Assembly: GCA_945861275.1 (NCBI GenBank)
Contig: CAMATZ010000003.1
Coordinates: 1-64,000, forward strand
Direction of reading: 5' to 3'
From: Bordetella parapertussis
Lineage (GTDB): Bacteria > Pseudomonadota > Gammaproteobacteria > Burkholderiales > SG8-41
Length of the DNA stretch: 64,000 bases
How positions within the stretch are numbered: position 1 is the stretch's first letter; the number at the start of each line of letters is the position of its first letter. Positions 52,689 through 61,108 of the stretch are shown one piece after another. Under the pieces are notes generated by a model. It was not told where the DNA came from. It ran no database searches and saw only the letters and a program-made list of their open reading frames with translations. Both the position numbers and the translations under genes were made by a program.

Positions 52689-53762
52689 GTGAATAAAAAC
52701 AATACCTTACATATGGGTCCCGTGATGCTGGACGTGGCCGGCGTCGCGCTAACCGATGACGACCGCAAGCGCCTGCTGCATCCGCTGACGGGTGGCGTGA
52801 TCCTGTTCTCGCGCAACTTTCAGTCGCCGCAGCAGCTCAGCGCGCTCACTGCGGAAATTCATGCGTTGCGCACGCCGGCATTGCTGATTGCGGTGGATCA
52901 CGAAGGCGGGCGTGTGCAGCGTTTTCGCGAGGGCTTTACCGCGATTCCGCCGATGCGGGCGTTGGGCGAGGCGTGGGAGAAACATGCCGCCACTGCCAAA
53001 CAATTCGCGCAGGACACCGGTTACGTGCTGGCGACCGAGCTGCGCGCGCACGGCGTTGATCTCACTTTTGCCCCGGTGCTGGACGTGGATTTCAAGCGCA
53101 GCAGCGTGATTGGTGACCGCGCCTTCCATGCCGATCCCGAAATCATCGCGCCGCTGGCGCAGGCATTGGTGCATGGATTCAATCTTGGCGGGATGTCGTC
53201 GGTGGGCAAACATTTTCCGGGGCACGGCCATGTGCGCGCCGACTCGCACCACGAAGTTCCGGTGGATGATCGCTCGTATGTGGATATCGAGCAATGTGAT
53301 TTGATTCCCTTTCGCAGGCTGATAGGCGCGGGCTTGGGCGCGATCATGCCCGCGCATGTGATTTTTCCGCAGGTGGATGCGCAGCCGGCGGGCTTTTCAA
53401 GCAAATGGCTCAAGCAGATTTTGCGCCAGCAACTCGAATTTGACGGCGTGATTTTCAGCGACGATTTGTCGATGGAAGGCGCTAAAGCGGGTGCAGGCGC
53501 GGGGGGCGTCGTCGCGCGCGCCAATGCCGCGCTGACCGCAGGCTGCGACATGGTGCTGGTGTGCAACGACGCCGGCGCGGCGGATGAATTGCTGGCGGGG
53601 CTCGATTACCACGTGCCCGCCGTCGGGCAAGCGCGGCTGGCGGCGATGCGCGGACGCGGTGCTGCGCACGGCATGGCCGTGCTGAATAAATCACCCGCAT
53701 ACCAGCGCGCGTTGGCCACGCTACAGGCCAGCGGTAAACGCGACGGCGATTTGTTTGCGTAG
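52689..53762 (+). CDS. nagZ: Beta-N-acetylglucosaminidase NagZ
   Basis: This 357-residue glycoside hydrolase of family 3 cuts GlcNAc from recycled muropeptides in the cytosol. The signature KHFPGHGHVRADSHHEVPVDDR carries the conserved His/Lys/Asp, and the nucleophile aspartate is in FSDDLSMEGA. DHEGGRVQRFREGFTAIP marks the substrate site. The start is taken as GTG 52689; ATG 52713 (MGPVMLDVAG) is the alternative. It ends the conserved block begun by rpoE. Confidence 0.93.
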   Translation: MNKNNTLHMGPVMLDVAGVALTDDDRKRLLHPLTGGVILFSRNFQSPQQLSALTAEIHALRTPALLIAVDHEGGRVQRFREGFTAIPPMRALGEAWEKHAATAKQFAQDTGYVLATELRAHGVDLTFAPVLDVDFKRSSVIGDRAFHADPEIIAPLAQALVHGFNLGGMSSVGKHFPGHGHVRADSHHEVPVDDRSYVDIEQCDLIPFRRLIGAGLGAIMPAHVIFPQVDAQPAGFSSKWLKQILRQQLEFDGVIFSDDLSMEGAKAGAGAGGVVARANAALTAGCDMVLVCNDAGAADELLAGLDYHVPAVGQARLAAMRGRGAAHGMAVLNKSPAYQRALATLQASGKRDGDLFA

Positions 53763-53790
53763 CCAGTCACCTCAAAATCACTTGCAATAT

Positions 53791-53857
53791 CGATAGACAG
53801 GATGAACAGGATTAACAGGATGGAGATTTTATCCTGTGCATCCTGTAAATCCTGTCG
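53791..53857. repeat. Dispersed repeat of ACAGGAT/ATCCTGT units, copy 1
   Basis: The left half holds GACAGGATGAACAGGATTAACAGGAT and the right half ATCCTGTGCATCCTGTAAATCCTGTC, which pair with each other around a short AT-rich loop. A second element of the same kind starts 30 bases on. This is a known widespread intergenic repeat. Confidence 0.85.
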
Positions 53858-53885
53858 AAGTATTCTTGGGGTTGGCTATTTAACA

Positions 53886-53963
53886 TCGACAGACAGAATG
53901 AACAGGATAAGAAAGACAGCGATCCGAAGGTTTTATCCTGTACAGCCTGTAATTCCTGTTCAT
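53886..53963. repeat. Dispersed repeat of ACAGGAT/ATCCTGT units, copy 2
   Basis: This degenerate second copy runs from CGACAGACAGAATGAACAGG to TTATCCTGTACAGCCTGTAATTCCTGTTC. It ends 21 bases before the start of the glycosylase gene. The pair fills the gap between nagZ and that gene, a total of 221 bases without a gene. Confidence 0.8.
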
Positions 53964-53983
53964 ACATGGGAGTGAGGATTGGC

Positions 53984-54616
53984 GTGTCCGACACCGTATT
54001 GCTCGAATGCCGCGCGTGCAGCCGGCTGGCACGACACCTGGCACAAGTGCGCAAAGAATTTCCCGATTACCATGCGCGCCCGGTGTTGCCGTTTGGCGCG
54101 GCCAGGCCCAAGGTGTTGATTGTTGGCCTCGCGCCGGGCATGCATGGCGCGAATCGCACCGGGCGGCCGTTTACCGGCGACCATGCCGGTGTATTGCTTT
54201 ATAAAACGCTGTACAGGCATGGGCTTGCCAATCAGCCTGAGGGCGCTGCCACGGACGATGGTTTGCAACTGCGCGGTTGCCGCATCACCAATGCGGTGAA
54301 GTGTCTGCCGCCCGAAAATAAACCGCTGCCGGATGAAATCAAACGCTGCAACGGTTATCTGCGCGCGGAAATTGCGGCGTTGCCCAAATCAGCAGTGCTG
54401 TTCGCCTTGGGCAATATTTCTCATCAGGCGATTTTGCGCGCGCTCGATTTGAAGCTAAGGGTGTACCCGTTCAGGCATGGCGCTTGCCACGAACTACCCG
54501 ATGGCCGCGCGCTGTTCGACAGCTACCACTGCAGCCGCTACAACACCAATACGCGGCGGCTCACGCCTGAGATGTTTGACGCGGTGGTGTGCGCAATAGC
54601 GCAGCGCATCAAATAA
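53984..54616 (+). CDS. Uracil-DNA glycosylase family 5 (UDGb)-like
   Basis: This 210-residue protein is a Fe-S uracil/hypoxanthine-type glycosylase. Motif 1 reads GLAPGMHGANRTGRPFTGD, as in UDGb (family 5). Motif 3 is HCSRYNTNTRRLTP, where UDGb usually has HPS..NT.TGRLT. Four cysteines fit cluster ligands: CRAC near the N-terminus and C-x14-C in KCLPPENKPLPDEIKRC. It removes deaminated bases from DNA. The start is set at GTG 53984, after GTGAGGATTGGC; ATG 53966 is a longer option that touches the repeat. Confidence 0.85.
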   Translation: MSDTVLLECRACSRLARHLAQVRKEFPDYHARPVLPFGAARPKVLIVGLAPGMHGANRTGRPFTGDHAGVLLYKTLYRHGLANQPEGAATDDGLQLRGCRITNAVKCLPPENKPLPDEIKRCNGYLRAEIAALPKSAVLFALGNISHQAILRALDLKLRVYPFRHGACHELPDGRALFDSYHCSRYNTNTRRLTPEMFDAVVCAIAQRIK

Positions 54617-54637
54617 CGCGGATTCAAGGCGTTTATC

Positions 54638-56452
54638 GTGTCTGATCCTATCCCTGACCTGGCTGCAACACTGGCCGATCTGCCGCACCTGCCGGGGGTC
54701 TACCGCATGCTCAGTAGCGGTGGCGACGTACTGTATATCGGCAAAGCCATAGACCTTAAAAAACGCGTCTCCTCCTACTTTCAAAAGCCCGCCGGCTTGT
54801 CGCCGCGCATTCAGCTTATGTTGGCGCAAGTCGCTAGCCTCGAGACCACGGTTACACGCTCGGAGAGCGAGGCGCTGTTGCTCGAAAACAACTTAATAAA
54901 GACTTTAAGTCCCAGATATAACATATTGTTTAGAGACGATAAATCTTATCCATACCTTGTGATTACCGGACACCAATTTCCACGCCTGAGCTTTCATCGC
55001 GGTGCGCTCGACAAGCGTAATCAGTACTACGGCCCATTCCCCGGCGCGGGAGCGGTGCGCGAGAGCATCCAGCTGTTGCAAAAGGTGTTTCGCATACGCA
55101 ACTGTGAAGACTCGGTGTTCGCCAATCGCTCGCGCCCGTGCCTGATGCACCAGATCCGCCGCTGCACGGCACCGTGCGTGGGGCGCATCGCCGAAGCTGA
55201 CTATGCAAACGATATTCGCAGTGCAACATTATTTCTCTCCGGCAAGGAAGATGAGGTGGTCGAAAGTCTCATCACGCGCATGCATGCCGCGTCCGCGGCG
55301 CAGGACTACGAAGGCGCCGCGCAGCATCGCGACCAGGTCTCGGCGCTGCGCGCGGTGCGTGAAAAGCAATATGTCAGTGACGTGGCGGGGCGTGATGCGG
55401 ACGTAATCGCCTGCGCGCGCGAAGGCGGTATCACCTGCGTCAATCTGGTGATGATACGCGGCGGAAGGCACCTGGGCGATCACAACCACTATCCCAAACA
55501 CGCCGACGCCGTGGATGACGATCAGGTGATCGAAGCATTTATCAGCCAGCACTATCAGCATCACAGTGTGCCGCCGTTGATACTGGCGCGCCAGGTGCGG
55601 GACGCCGCAGCGCTCGAAAGTATGCTCGGCGAACACGCCGGCCACAAAGTGCAAATTATTCTGCGGCCCACCGGCCCGCGCCGCGTGTGGCTGGAAATGG
55701 CGGAAAAAAATGCCCACATCGGCGCCGCGCACACCGCCAGCCTGCAAGCCAATCAGGAAGCGCGTCTGGCGGCGCTGCGGGAGGCGCTGGGCTTGCCCGA
55801 ATCCGCCCAGCGTTTTGAGTGTTTCGACATCAGTCACACCATGGGCGAGGCCACCGTCGCTTCGTGCGTGGTGTATGACCAATCCATGATGCAAAAAGGC
55901 GACTACCGGCGCTTCAATATCACCACCCCGGTGGCGGGCGACGACTACGGCGCGATGCGCGAAGTGCTGCAGCGGCGCTATCGCAGGCTCGTGACAGGCG
56001 AGGGCAAAATGCCGGATGTGGTGCTGATCGACGGCGGCAAGGGCCAGCTCGGCATCGCGCGCGAGGTGATGAATGAGCTGGGTATCAGCGAAGTCACGCT
56101 GGTGGGCGTGGCGAAAGGCGAAGGCCGCAAGCCGGGTCTGGAAGCCTTGTGGATACCCGGCCGCGACGAACCGTATCTGCTCGGGCCTGACCATGCGGGC
56201 CTGCATCTGGTGCAGCAAATCCGCGACGAAGCGCATCGTTTCGCGATCACCGGTCATCGCGCGCGTCGCGGCAAGACGCGTTCGCAATCGCCGCTGGAAA
56301 ACATCACCGGGGTAGGCGCCAAGCGCCGCCAGCGGCTGCTCGCGCATTTCGGTGGCTTGCGCGGTTTACAGGCGGCGAGCGTGGATGAACTCGCGCAGAT
56401 AGACGGCGTGAGCCACGCGCTCGCCGAGAAAATTTATCAGGAGTTGCATTGA
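54638..56452 (+). CDS. uvrC: Excinuclease ABC subunit C
   Basis: This nucleotide-excision-repair nuclease has 604 residues. The N-terminal GIY-YIG domain is GVYRMLSSGGDVLYIGKAIDLKKRVSSYFQ. The UVR motif lies near residues 205-240. The C-terminal RNase-H-like domain holds FECFDISHTMGEATVASCVVYD and VVLIDGGKGQLGIAREVM, and two HhH motifs end the protein (SPLENITGVGAKRRQRLLAHFGG). The start is GTG 54638. It is 22 bases after the glycosylase gene, so two base/nucleotide-repair genes adjoin. Confidence 0.95.
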   Translation: MSDPIPDLAATLADLPHLPGVYRMLSSGGDVLYIGKAIDLKKRVSSYFQKPAGLSPRIQLMLAQVASLETTVTRSESEALLLENNLIKTLSPRYNILFRDDKSYPYLVITGHQFPRLSFHRGALDKRNQYYGPFPGAGAVRESIQLLQKVFRIRNCEDSVFANRSRPCLMHQIRRCTAPCVGRIAEADYANDIRSATLFLSGKEDEVVESLITRMHAASAAQDYEGAAQHRDQVSALRAVREKQYVSDVAGRDADVIACAREGGITCVNLVMIRGGRHLGDHNHYPKHADAVDDDQVIEAFISQHYQHHSVPPLILARQVRDAAALESMLGEHAGHKVQIILRPTGPRRVWLEMAEKNAHIGAAHTASLQANQEARLAALREALGLPESAQRFECFDISHTMGEATVASCVVYDQSMMQKGDYRRFNITTPVAGDDYGAMREVLQRRYRRLVTGEGKMPDVVLIDGGKGQLGIAREVMNELGISEVTLVGVAKGEGRKPGLEALWIPGRDEPYLLGPDHAGLHLVQQIRDEAHRFAITGHRARRGKTRSQSPLENITGVGAKRRQRLLAHFGGLRGLQAASVDELAQIDGVSHALAEKIYQELH

Positions 56453-56478
56453 GGTTGATCGGGAAATAAGGACACTTC

Positions 56479-57408
56479 ATGCCAAAAGATTTTTACAGCC
56501 AAGCCGATGCGCCTGATCCTGTGCTGGATCATGAATTAGTGTTGTCGTTCGTGCGGCGCCATGTGCCCGGCGCGCGCGCGGTCACCGGGGTTGACGAATC
56601 GGGCGGCGAAGCGCGCGCTTACGCCATCGATGCCGAAATCATTTTCAAAACCCAGCGCCCTCAGCAATTGCGATCGCGCACCAGTCTTAAGAAAGGAAAC
56701 TTCTTTCTCCAGCAAATCGCCGCACTGCTGCCCGACCTGCGGGTGCCACGCGTACTGGGCTACGGGCGCGAAGGCGAATACCTCGAATATACGGTGATGA
56801 CGCGGGTGCCCGGCGTGGCGCTGCGCCATGCGAATCTTGACGGCGCGGCGCGGCTGGATGTCATGCGCGAACTGGGCAGCACTTTGCGGCGTATTCATCA
56901 ATTGCCGCAGGCGCCGTTTGTCGCGAGCGGTCTGTTTCCCGGCGATGCGAGCGCGGCGCACGCGCGCGCGCGTTTCACGGAATTGTTCGACGATGGTGCT
57001 GCGCGCATACGCCAGGAGAAACGCCCCTGGTCGCTGCCGCTGTCGCCTGAACAAGTGGGGTGGCGCGCGCTGGCGATATTGCCGGAGTGCGAACAACGCG
57101 TTGCGCTGCATTCGAATCCGTGGCACGAGCATACATTCGTCGATCCCGCGAGCGGAAAATTTACCGGTCTGATAGATTTCGGCGATGCCTACATCAGCCA
57201 TCCGGCTTTCGATTTGCGCCGCTGGCGCACGCGCGAGGAACGCGCGGCATTGTTAGAGGGCTATACGCAGGACCAACCCGTTGGTGATGAATTCATGCAA
57301 ACGTGGCTGGTTGCACAAGTCGCAGGCGATTTGACGGCGATTGCACAGCAGCCAACACTCGGCCCCGAGGCGCACGCGGATTTGGCGCGACTTCTACCCG
57401 AACTCTGA
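56479..57408 (+). CDS. APH-family phosphotransferase-like protein
   Basis: This 309-residue protein has a kinase-like fold of the aminoglycoside/homoserine phosphotransferase group. FKTQRPQQLRSRTSLKKGNFFLQQIAALLPDLRVPRVLGYG is the N-lobe, MTRVPGVALRHANLD the hinge, HSNPWHEHTFVD the catalytic-loop region and GLIDFGDAYISHPAFDLRRW the metal-binding region. In the catalytic loop the usual HGD is HSN, so the base Asp seems changed; DFGD is intact. The substrate is unknown and it may be a small-molecule kinase or inactive. It lies 26 bases after uvrC. Confidence 0.75.
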   Translation: MPKDFYSQADAPDPVLDHELVLSFVRRHVPGARAVTGVDESGGEARAYAIDAEIIFKTQRPQQLRSRTSLKKGNFFLQQIAALLPDLRVPRVLGYGREGEYLEYTVMTRVPGVALRHANLDGAARLDVMRELGSTLRRIHQLPQAPFVASGLFPGDASAAHARARFTELFDDGAARIRQEKRPWSLPLSPEQVGWRALAILPECEQRVALHSNPWHEHTFVDPASGKFTGLIDFGDAYISHPAFDLRRWRTREERAALLEGYTQDQPVGDEFMQTWLVAQVAGDLTAIAQQPTLGPEAHADLARLLPEL

Positions 57409-57486
57409 ACGCAGGCATGTTGCCGTTTGTGTCTTGCTGTTTTAGGTTGACGCCTGACCCTCGCGGGCAACACAATTAGCACCACC

Positions 57487-58056
57487 ATGCCACTTAACCT
57501 TCCCAACCTGCTGACCTGGCTGCGCATTATTCTGATTCCGCTGTTCGTCGGCATTTTTTATTTCGAGAAAAGCTGGGTCTCGGCGACGAATCAGAATCTG
57601 GTGGCGACGGTGATTTTTGTCGCGGCTGCCGTTACCGACTGGCTCGATGGCTGGATTGCGCGCAAGTTCAATCAAACTTCGGCGTTTGGCGCGTTTCTCG
57701 ACCCGGTGGCGGATAAACTCATGGTGGCCGCTGCGCTGATCGTGCTGGTGCAACTGAATCGCGTGGACGCGGTGATCGCGCTCATCATCATCGGCCGCGA
57801 GATCGCCGTCTCCGCGTTGCGTGAATGGATGGCGCAGATCGGCCGCTCAAAAAGCATCGCGGTGTCGTTTCTGGGCAAGGTTAAAACCGCCACGCAAATG
57901 GTGGCGATCCCGATGCTGCTGTACCACGATGCGCTGTGGGTTTTGCGTCCTCAGGTGATGGGCACCTGGCTGATTTACGTCGCCGCAGTGCTGACTCTGA
58001 TCTCCATGGCCTATTACCTCAAGGCCGCGCTGCCCGAAATGTGGAAGCACGGATAG
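57487..58056 (+). CDS. pgsA: CDP-diacylglycerol-glycerol-3-phosphate 3-phosphatidyltransferase
   Basis: This inner-membrane enzyme makes phosphatidylglycerol phosphate. The 189-residue protein has the CDP-alcohol motif TDWLDGWIARKFNQTSAFGAFLDPVADK (D..DG..AR...G...D...D) complete, about five membrane helices and the start LNLPNLLTWLRIILIPLFV typical of PgsA. uvrC-pgsA adjacency is common in proteobacteria; here an APH-like gene separates them. Confidence 0.93.
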   Translation: MPLNLPNLLTWLRIILIPLFVGIFYFEKSWVSATNQNLVATVIFVAAAVTDWLDGWIARKFNQTSAFGAFLDPVADKLMVAAALIVLVQLNRVDAVIALIIIGREIAVSALREWMAQIGRSKSIAVSFLGKVKTATQMVAIPMLLYHDALWVLRPQVMGTWLIYVAAVLTLISMAYYLKAALPEMWKHG

Positions 58057-58144
58057 CCGCAGTACGTGCTGCGTGCGGGGGTGGCAAACGGATTACAATC
58101 CATAAAATCTGGTCATTTTCTCCACATTGTGAGCGAGGCGCGTT

Positions 58145-59374
58145 ATGGACAAATCCCTGAATTGCTACAGCATTTTTGATCTGCGTGAAGTGGCGAAAAA
58201 GCGCGTGCCGCGCGGCCCCTTCGAATTTGTTGATCGCGGCACGGAAGAGGAAGTGTCGCTGCGCAACAACCGCGAGGTGTTCGACCGCATCCGCTTCAAG
58301 ACACGCACCTTTGTCGATGTGTCCAAGCGCACCCAGGACACCGAGATCTTCGGCGTCAAACACAAAATGCCATTGGTGATCGCGCCCACCGGCACCGCGG
58401 GTTTGATGTGGTACGAGGGTGAAATCGCACTGGCAAAAGCGGCGCGCACAGCGGGTATTCCATTCACGCTGGCGACCGGCTCGATGACCGCGATGGAGCG
58501 TGTGGCGGACGAGGCGGGCGGCGAACTGTGGTTCCAGCTTTATCTGTGGCCGGATCGCAGCATGTCGCACGAGCTGGTCGAACGCGCCAAGGCTGCGGGT
58601 TACAAGGCACTGGTGGTGACGGTGGATGGGGTGTCCTCGGGCAATCGCGAATACAACATCCGCAATGGCTTCACGCTGCCGTTCACTTATTCGCCGGTGG
58701 CGCTGGCGGACATGCTCATGCATCCGCGCTGGCTGTTCGGCGTATTGTTCAAGTACCTGGTAACCACCGGCATGCCGATGTATCAGAATTATCCGCAGCG
58801 TGCCCGGGCCAGGATGACCGCCGGGCCGATGGGGCGTTCAAGCCTGCGCACCGATTCAATCCAGTGGGACGATCTCGACGCGCTGCGCAAAATCTGGCCG
58901 CACAAGTTGATCGTCAAGGGCATATTGAATGCCGAGGATGCGGCAGAGGCGGTCAATCACGGCGCCGACGGCATCGACGTCTCAAACCACGGCGGGCGCA
59001 ACCTTGACGGTATTGTTTCGCCGATGGAAGTGTTGCCGGAAATTGTAGATGCGGTGGGCAAGCGCGCCACCATTTTCTGCGACAGCGGCTTTCGCCGCGG
59101 CAGCGATGTGGTTAAAGCCCTGTGTCTGGGCGCCAACGCGGTGATGGTGGGCCGCTCGACGCTGTATGGTGTGGCGGCAGGTGGCGAAGCAGGGGCCATG
59201 CGTGCGCTGGAAATTTACCGCGATGAAATTCATCGCAATATTGCGCTGCTCGGTGTCAGTGATCTCTCGCAGCTGGGGCCGCAGTATTTGAAATTCATCG
59301 ACAACACCTTGCGGCCCGCCAGTGTGCGTCCGGCGTTGCGCGCGGTGCCTGATGTGAAGGTGGCGGGGGCCTAG
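58145..59374 (+). CDS. FMN-dependent alpha-hydroxy-acid oxidase/dehydrogenase
   Basis: This 409-residue protein is of the lactate/glycolate/mandelate oxidising family. APTGTAGLMWYEGEIALAKAARTAGIPFTLATGSM is the FMN-binding part and VTVDGVSSGNREYNIRNGF follows. VSNHGGRNLDG holds the catalytic His and Arg, and DSGFRRGSDVVKALCLGANAVMVGR is the phosphate-binding part. The usual SNHGGRQLD reads SNHGGRNLD. A loop of about 40 residues (YSPVALADMLMHPRWLFGVLF) may bind the membrane as in LldD. The last codons run into a MITE-like repeat that supplies the TAG stop. Confidence 0.9.
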   Translation: MDKSLNCYSIFDLREVAKKRVPRGPFEFVDRGTEEEVSLRNNREVFDRIRFKTRTFVDVSKRTQDTEIFGVKHKMPLVIAPTGTAGLMWYEGEIALAKAARTAGIPFTLATGSMTAMERVADEAGGELWFQLYLWPDRSMSHELVERAKAAGYKALVVTVDGVSSGNREYNIRNGFTLPFTYSPVALADMLMHPRWLFGVLFKYLVTTGMPMYQNYPQRARARMTAGPMGRSSLRTDSIQWDDLDALRKIWPHKLIVKGILNAEDAAEAVNHGADGIDVSNHGGRNLDGIVSPMEVLPEIVDAVGKRATIFCDSGFRRGSDVVKALCLGANAVMVGRSTLYGVAAGGEAGAMRALEIYRDEIHRNIALLGVSDLSQLGPQYLKFIDNTLRPASVRPALRAVPDVKVAGA

Positions 59375-59540
59375 CAGCCTGTCGGACTTAACCTGATCGG
59401 CTGCAAAATGAGCGGACACGGTCCATATCTCCCCGGATTTCAAGCGCATAGGTCCCACTATGGCGCTTGAAATCCGTGAAAATCTGTCCTCGTGCCGCTC
59501 ATTTTTCGCTTCGATCAATTAAGTCCGACAGGCTGCTAGG
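59370..59540. mobile_element. MITE-like element, 171 bp with long inverted arms
   Basis: The termini CCTAGCAGCCTGTCGGACTT and AAGTCCGACAGGCTGCTAGG are perfect complements. The arms go on with lower identity: CGGCTGCAAAATGAGCGG against CCGCTCATTTTTCGCTTCG, and GGATTTCAAGCGC against GCGCTTGAAATCC near the centre, so the whole unit can fold into one hairpin. It carries no ORF. The left end overlaps the stop codon (59372-59374) of the preceding gene. A CTAG at each end could be the target duplication. Confidence 0.75.
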
Positions 59541-59554
59541 TATACGGTTCCTGC

Positions 59555-59965
59555 TCAGTAGGTCATGCACGCCGCATTCAGGATGCCGGTTGCCAGCGAC
59601 AGCATGCCGAGAAAGGCGCCTTGCGCGATTTTGCCTTCAGGGATGTCTTTGGTAATGCCGGGAATCAGCACTCTTGCCACGGCATAAGCCAGCAATTGAA
59701 CCACCAGCGCGATCGCGCCCCACATCAGCATATCGAGCAGACTGCCACTCTGTGCAATCGCTTTGGCGAGCGGTATGGTGAATCCGATCGTCGCGCCCGA
59801 CAGGCTGATGGCCGCGGCGACGTTGCCCTCGCGGATTAACTGGAATTCACGATAAGGTGTGATTCTGACGTAGAGGGCAAGAAATACCGCGAGCAGGGCC
59901 AGCGTGGAAGCCAGATAAATAATGAACGCGGGGAATCCGGTGATCGATTGTTGAAGGATGTCCAT
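59555..59965 (-). CDS. yjfL: DUF350 (YjfL-like) membrane protein
   Basis: This 136-residue inner-membrane protein has four predicted helices in two similar halves (FIIYLASTLALLAVFLALYV and ISLSGATIGFTIPLAKAI; MLMWGAIALVVQLLAYAVARVLIPGI and GAFLGMLSLATGILNAACMTY). The motif FQLIREGNVAAAISLSGATIGF is the DUF350 mark. It is the last gene of a three-gene operon that parallels E. coli yjfM/yjfC/yjfL. The stop is 8 bases from the start of the MITE-like element's flank. Confidence 0.85.
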   Translation of the reverse strand: MDILQQSITGFPAFIIYLASTLALLAVFLALYVRITPYREFQLIREGNVAAAISLSGATIGFTIPLAKAIAQSGSLLDMLMWGAIALVVQLLAYAVARVLIPGITKDIPEGKIAQGAFLGMLSLATGILNAACMTY

Positions 59966-59973
59966 GAAGGGCC

Positions 59974-61101
59974 TCAGGTAAAGTAATGGGGAACAAAGCG
60001 GCTGGTATTGGTGGTGATTTGCTGGGTGTTTTCGCGGATGCCCATGCCGGCGGCTTCATCGCCGATGATCCAGCTGCCGATCACCGGGAAGTTGCCGTTA
60101 AAATCCGGCAGCGGCGTGTAGGCCTGATACACATAACCCTCGGCGCCATAGGTGCCGGGCTGGGAGATGGTGCCGCGCGAGGTATGCAACTCGACGTTGG
60201 CGCCTTCGCGCGAGTAAACCGGTTTGCGCACATATTGCGCGGGCGCCTGGGCCTGCTCGTAAAAACACGGCAGCAGGTTGGGGTGGCCGGGATTGAGTTT
60301 CCACAGCACCGGTAGAATCGCTTTGCTGCTCATCAGTACTTTCCACGGCGGCTCAATCACGGGGAAATTCGCCTTGGGCAGATGCGCGCCAAATTCCTCA
60401 TTGGCGATCCACTCCCAGGGATAGAGTTTGAACAGCGCCGGAATTTTGTTGTTGTCGAGATCGACGAAATTTTCATTGACGTCGTGCCAGCCGATGTCTT
60501 CAATGGCAATCTGCCGCGTGGTGAAGCCGGCCTGCATTGCGGTATCGCGCAGGTATTCGACGTTGCCGAGGTCTTCGGCGCTGTCTTTGACGCTGGCGAA
60601 ATACAGCACGGGGTTTTCATAGTGATCACGTATTTCTTTCCAGCGCGCAATCAGGCGCTCGTGCAGCGAGTTGAACTGGTCGTGGCGCGGCTTTACCTGC
60701 TGTTGCCAGTTCCATTGCGCAACCGCGGCCTCGATCAGCGAGGTCGGGGTGTCGGCGTTGTATTCGAGCAGCTTGGGTGAGTTGATGCCGTCGTATCGGA
60801 AATCAAAGCGGCCGAACAGCGTGGGATCATCGGCGTTCCACGAATCAACCGCGTAGTCGATAAACCAGTCCGGCAGCGCGAATGGTTTAAAGGCGCGTGT
60901 GGTGATCACGTGATCGACCGCGGCGATGCACAGTTCGTGCAGCTTCCAGGTGGCCTCTTCGATCATGTCGATTTCGCTGGTGGAAAAGCGGTAACACGCC
61001 GATTCGTCCCAATACACGCCGTCAAGGCTGTGAAAATGAAAGCCGAGATCCTCGAACTGGCGTTGCCAGCCGGCGCGCGGCGTGAGTATTTCGCGTTCCA
61101 T
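59974..61101 (-). CDS. Glutathionylspermidine-synthase-like ATP-grasp protein (YjfC/YgiC-like)
   Basis: This 375-residue protein starts at ATG 61101 (MEREILTPRAGWQRQFEDLGFHFHSLDGVYWDE), matching the start of YgiC/YjfC; a longer frame into the upstream gene is not used. It carries LLEYNADTPTSLIEAAVAQWNWQQQ, where Asn/Asp/Thr contact nucleotide and metal. YPWEWIANEEFG, PPWKVLMSSKAILPVLW and KPVYSREGANVEL form the rest of the synthetase domain. The peptidase half of E. coli Gsp is absent, so it is a stand-alone ligase. The substrate is unknown and may be a peptide or membrane lipid. It lies 7 bases after the DUF1190-like gene and 8 before DUF350. Confidence 0.88.
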   Translation of the reverse strand: MEREILTPRAGWQRQFEDLGFHFHSLDGVYWDESACYRFSTSEIDMIEEATWKLHELCIAAVDHVITTRAFKPFALPDWFIDYAVDSWNADDPTLFGRFDFRYDGINSPKLLEYNADTPTSLIEAAVAQWNWQQQVKPRHDQFNSLHERLIARWKEIRDHYENPVLYFASVKDSAEDLGNVEYLRDTAMQAGFTTRQIAIEDIGWHDVNENFVDLDNNKIPALFKLYPWEWIANEEFGAHLPKANFPVIEPPWKVLMSSKAILPVLWKLNPGHPNLLPCFYEQAQAPAQYVRKPVYSREGANVELHTSRGTISQPGTYGAEGYVYQAYTPLPDFNGNFPVIGSWIIGDEAAGMGIRENTQQITTNTSRFVPHYFT

Positions 61102-61108
61102 CAGCGCA

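Noticed and set aside
52640-52690. Short TTGAAAAGTGAGC repeats after acpS
   Set aside because: Only two or three imperfect copies; probably slippage, with no clear role.
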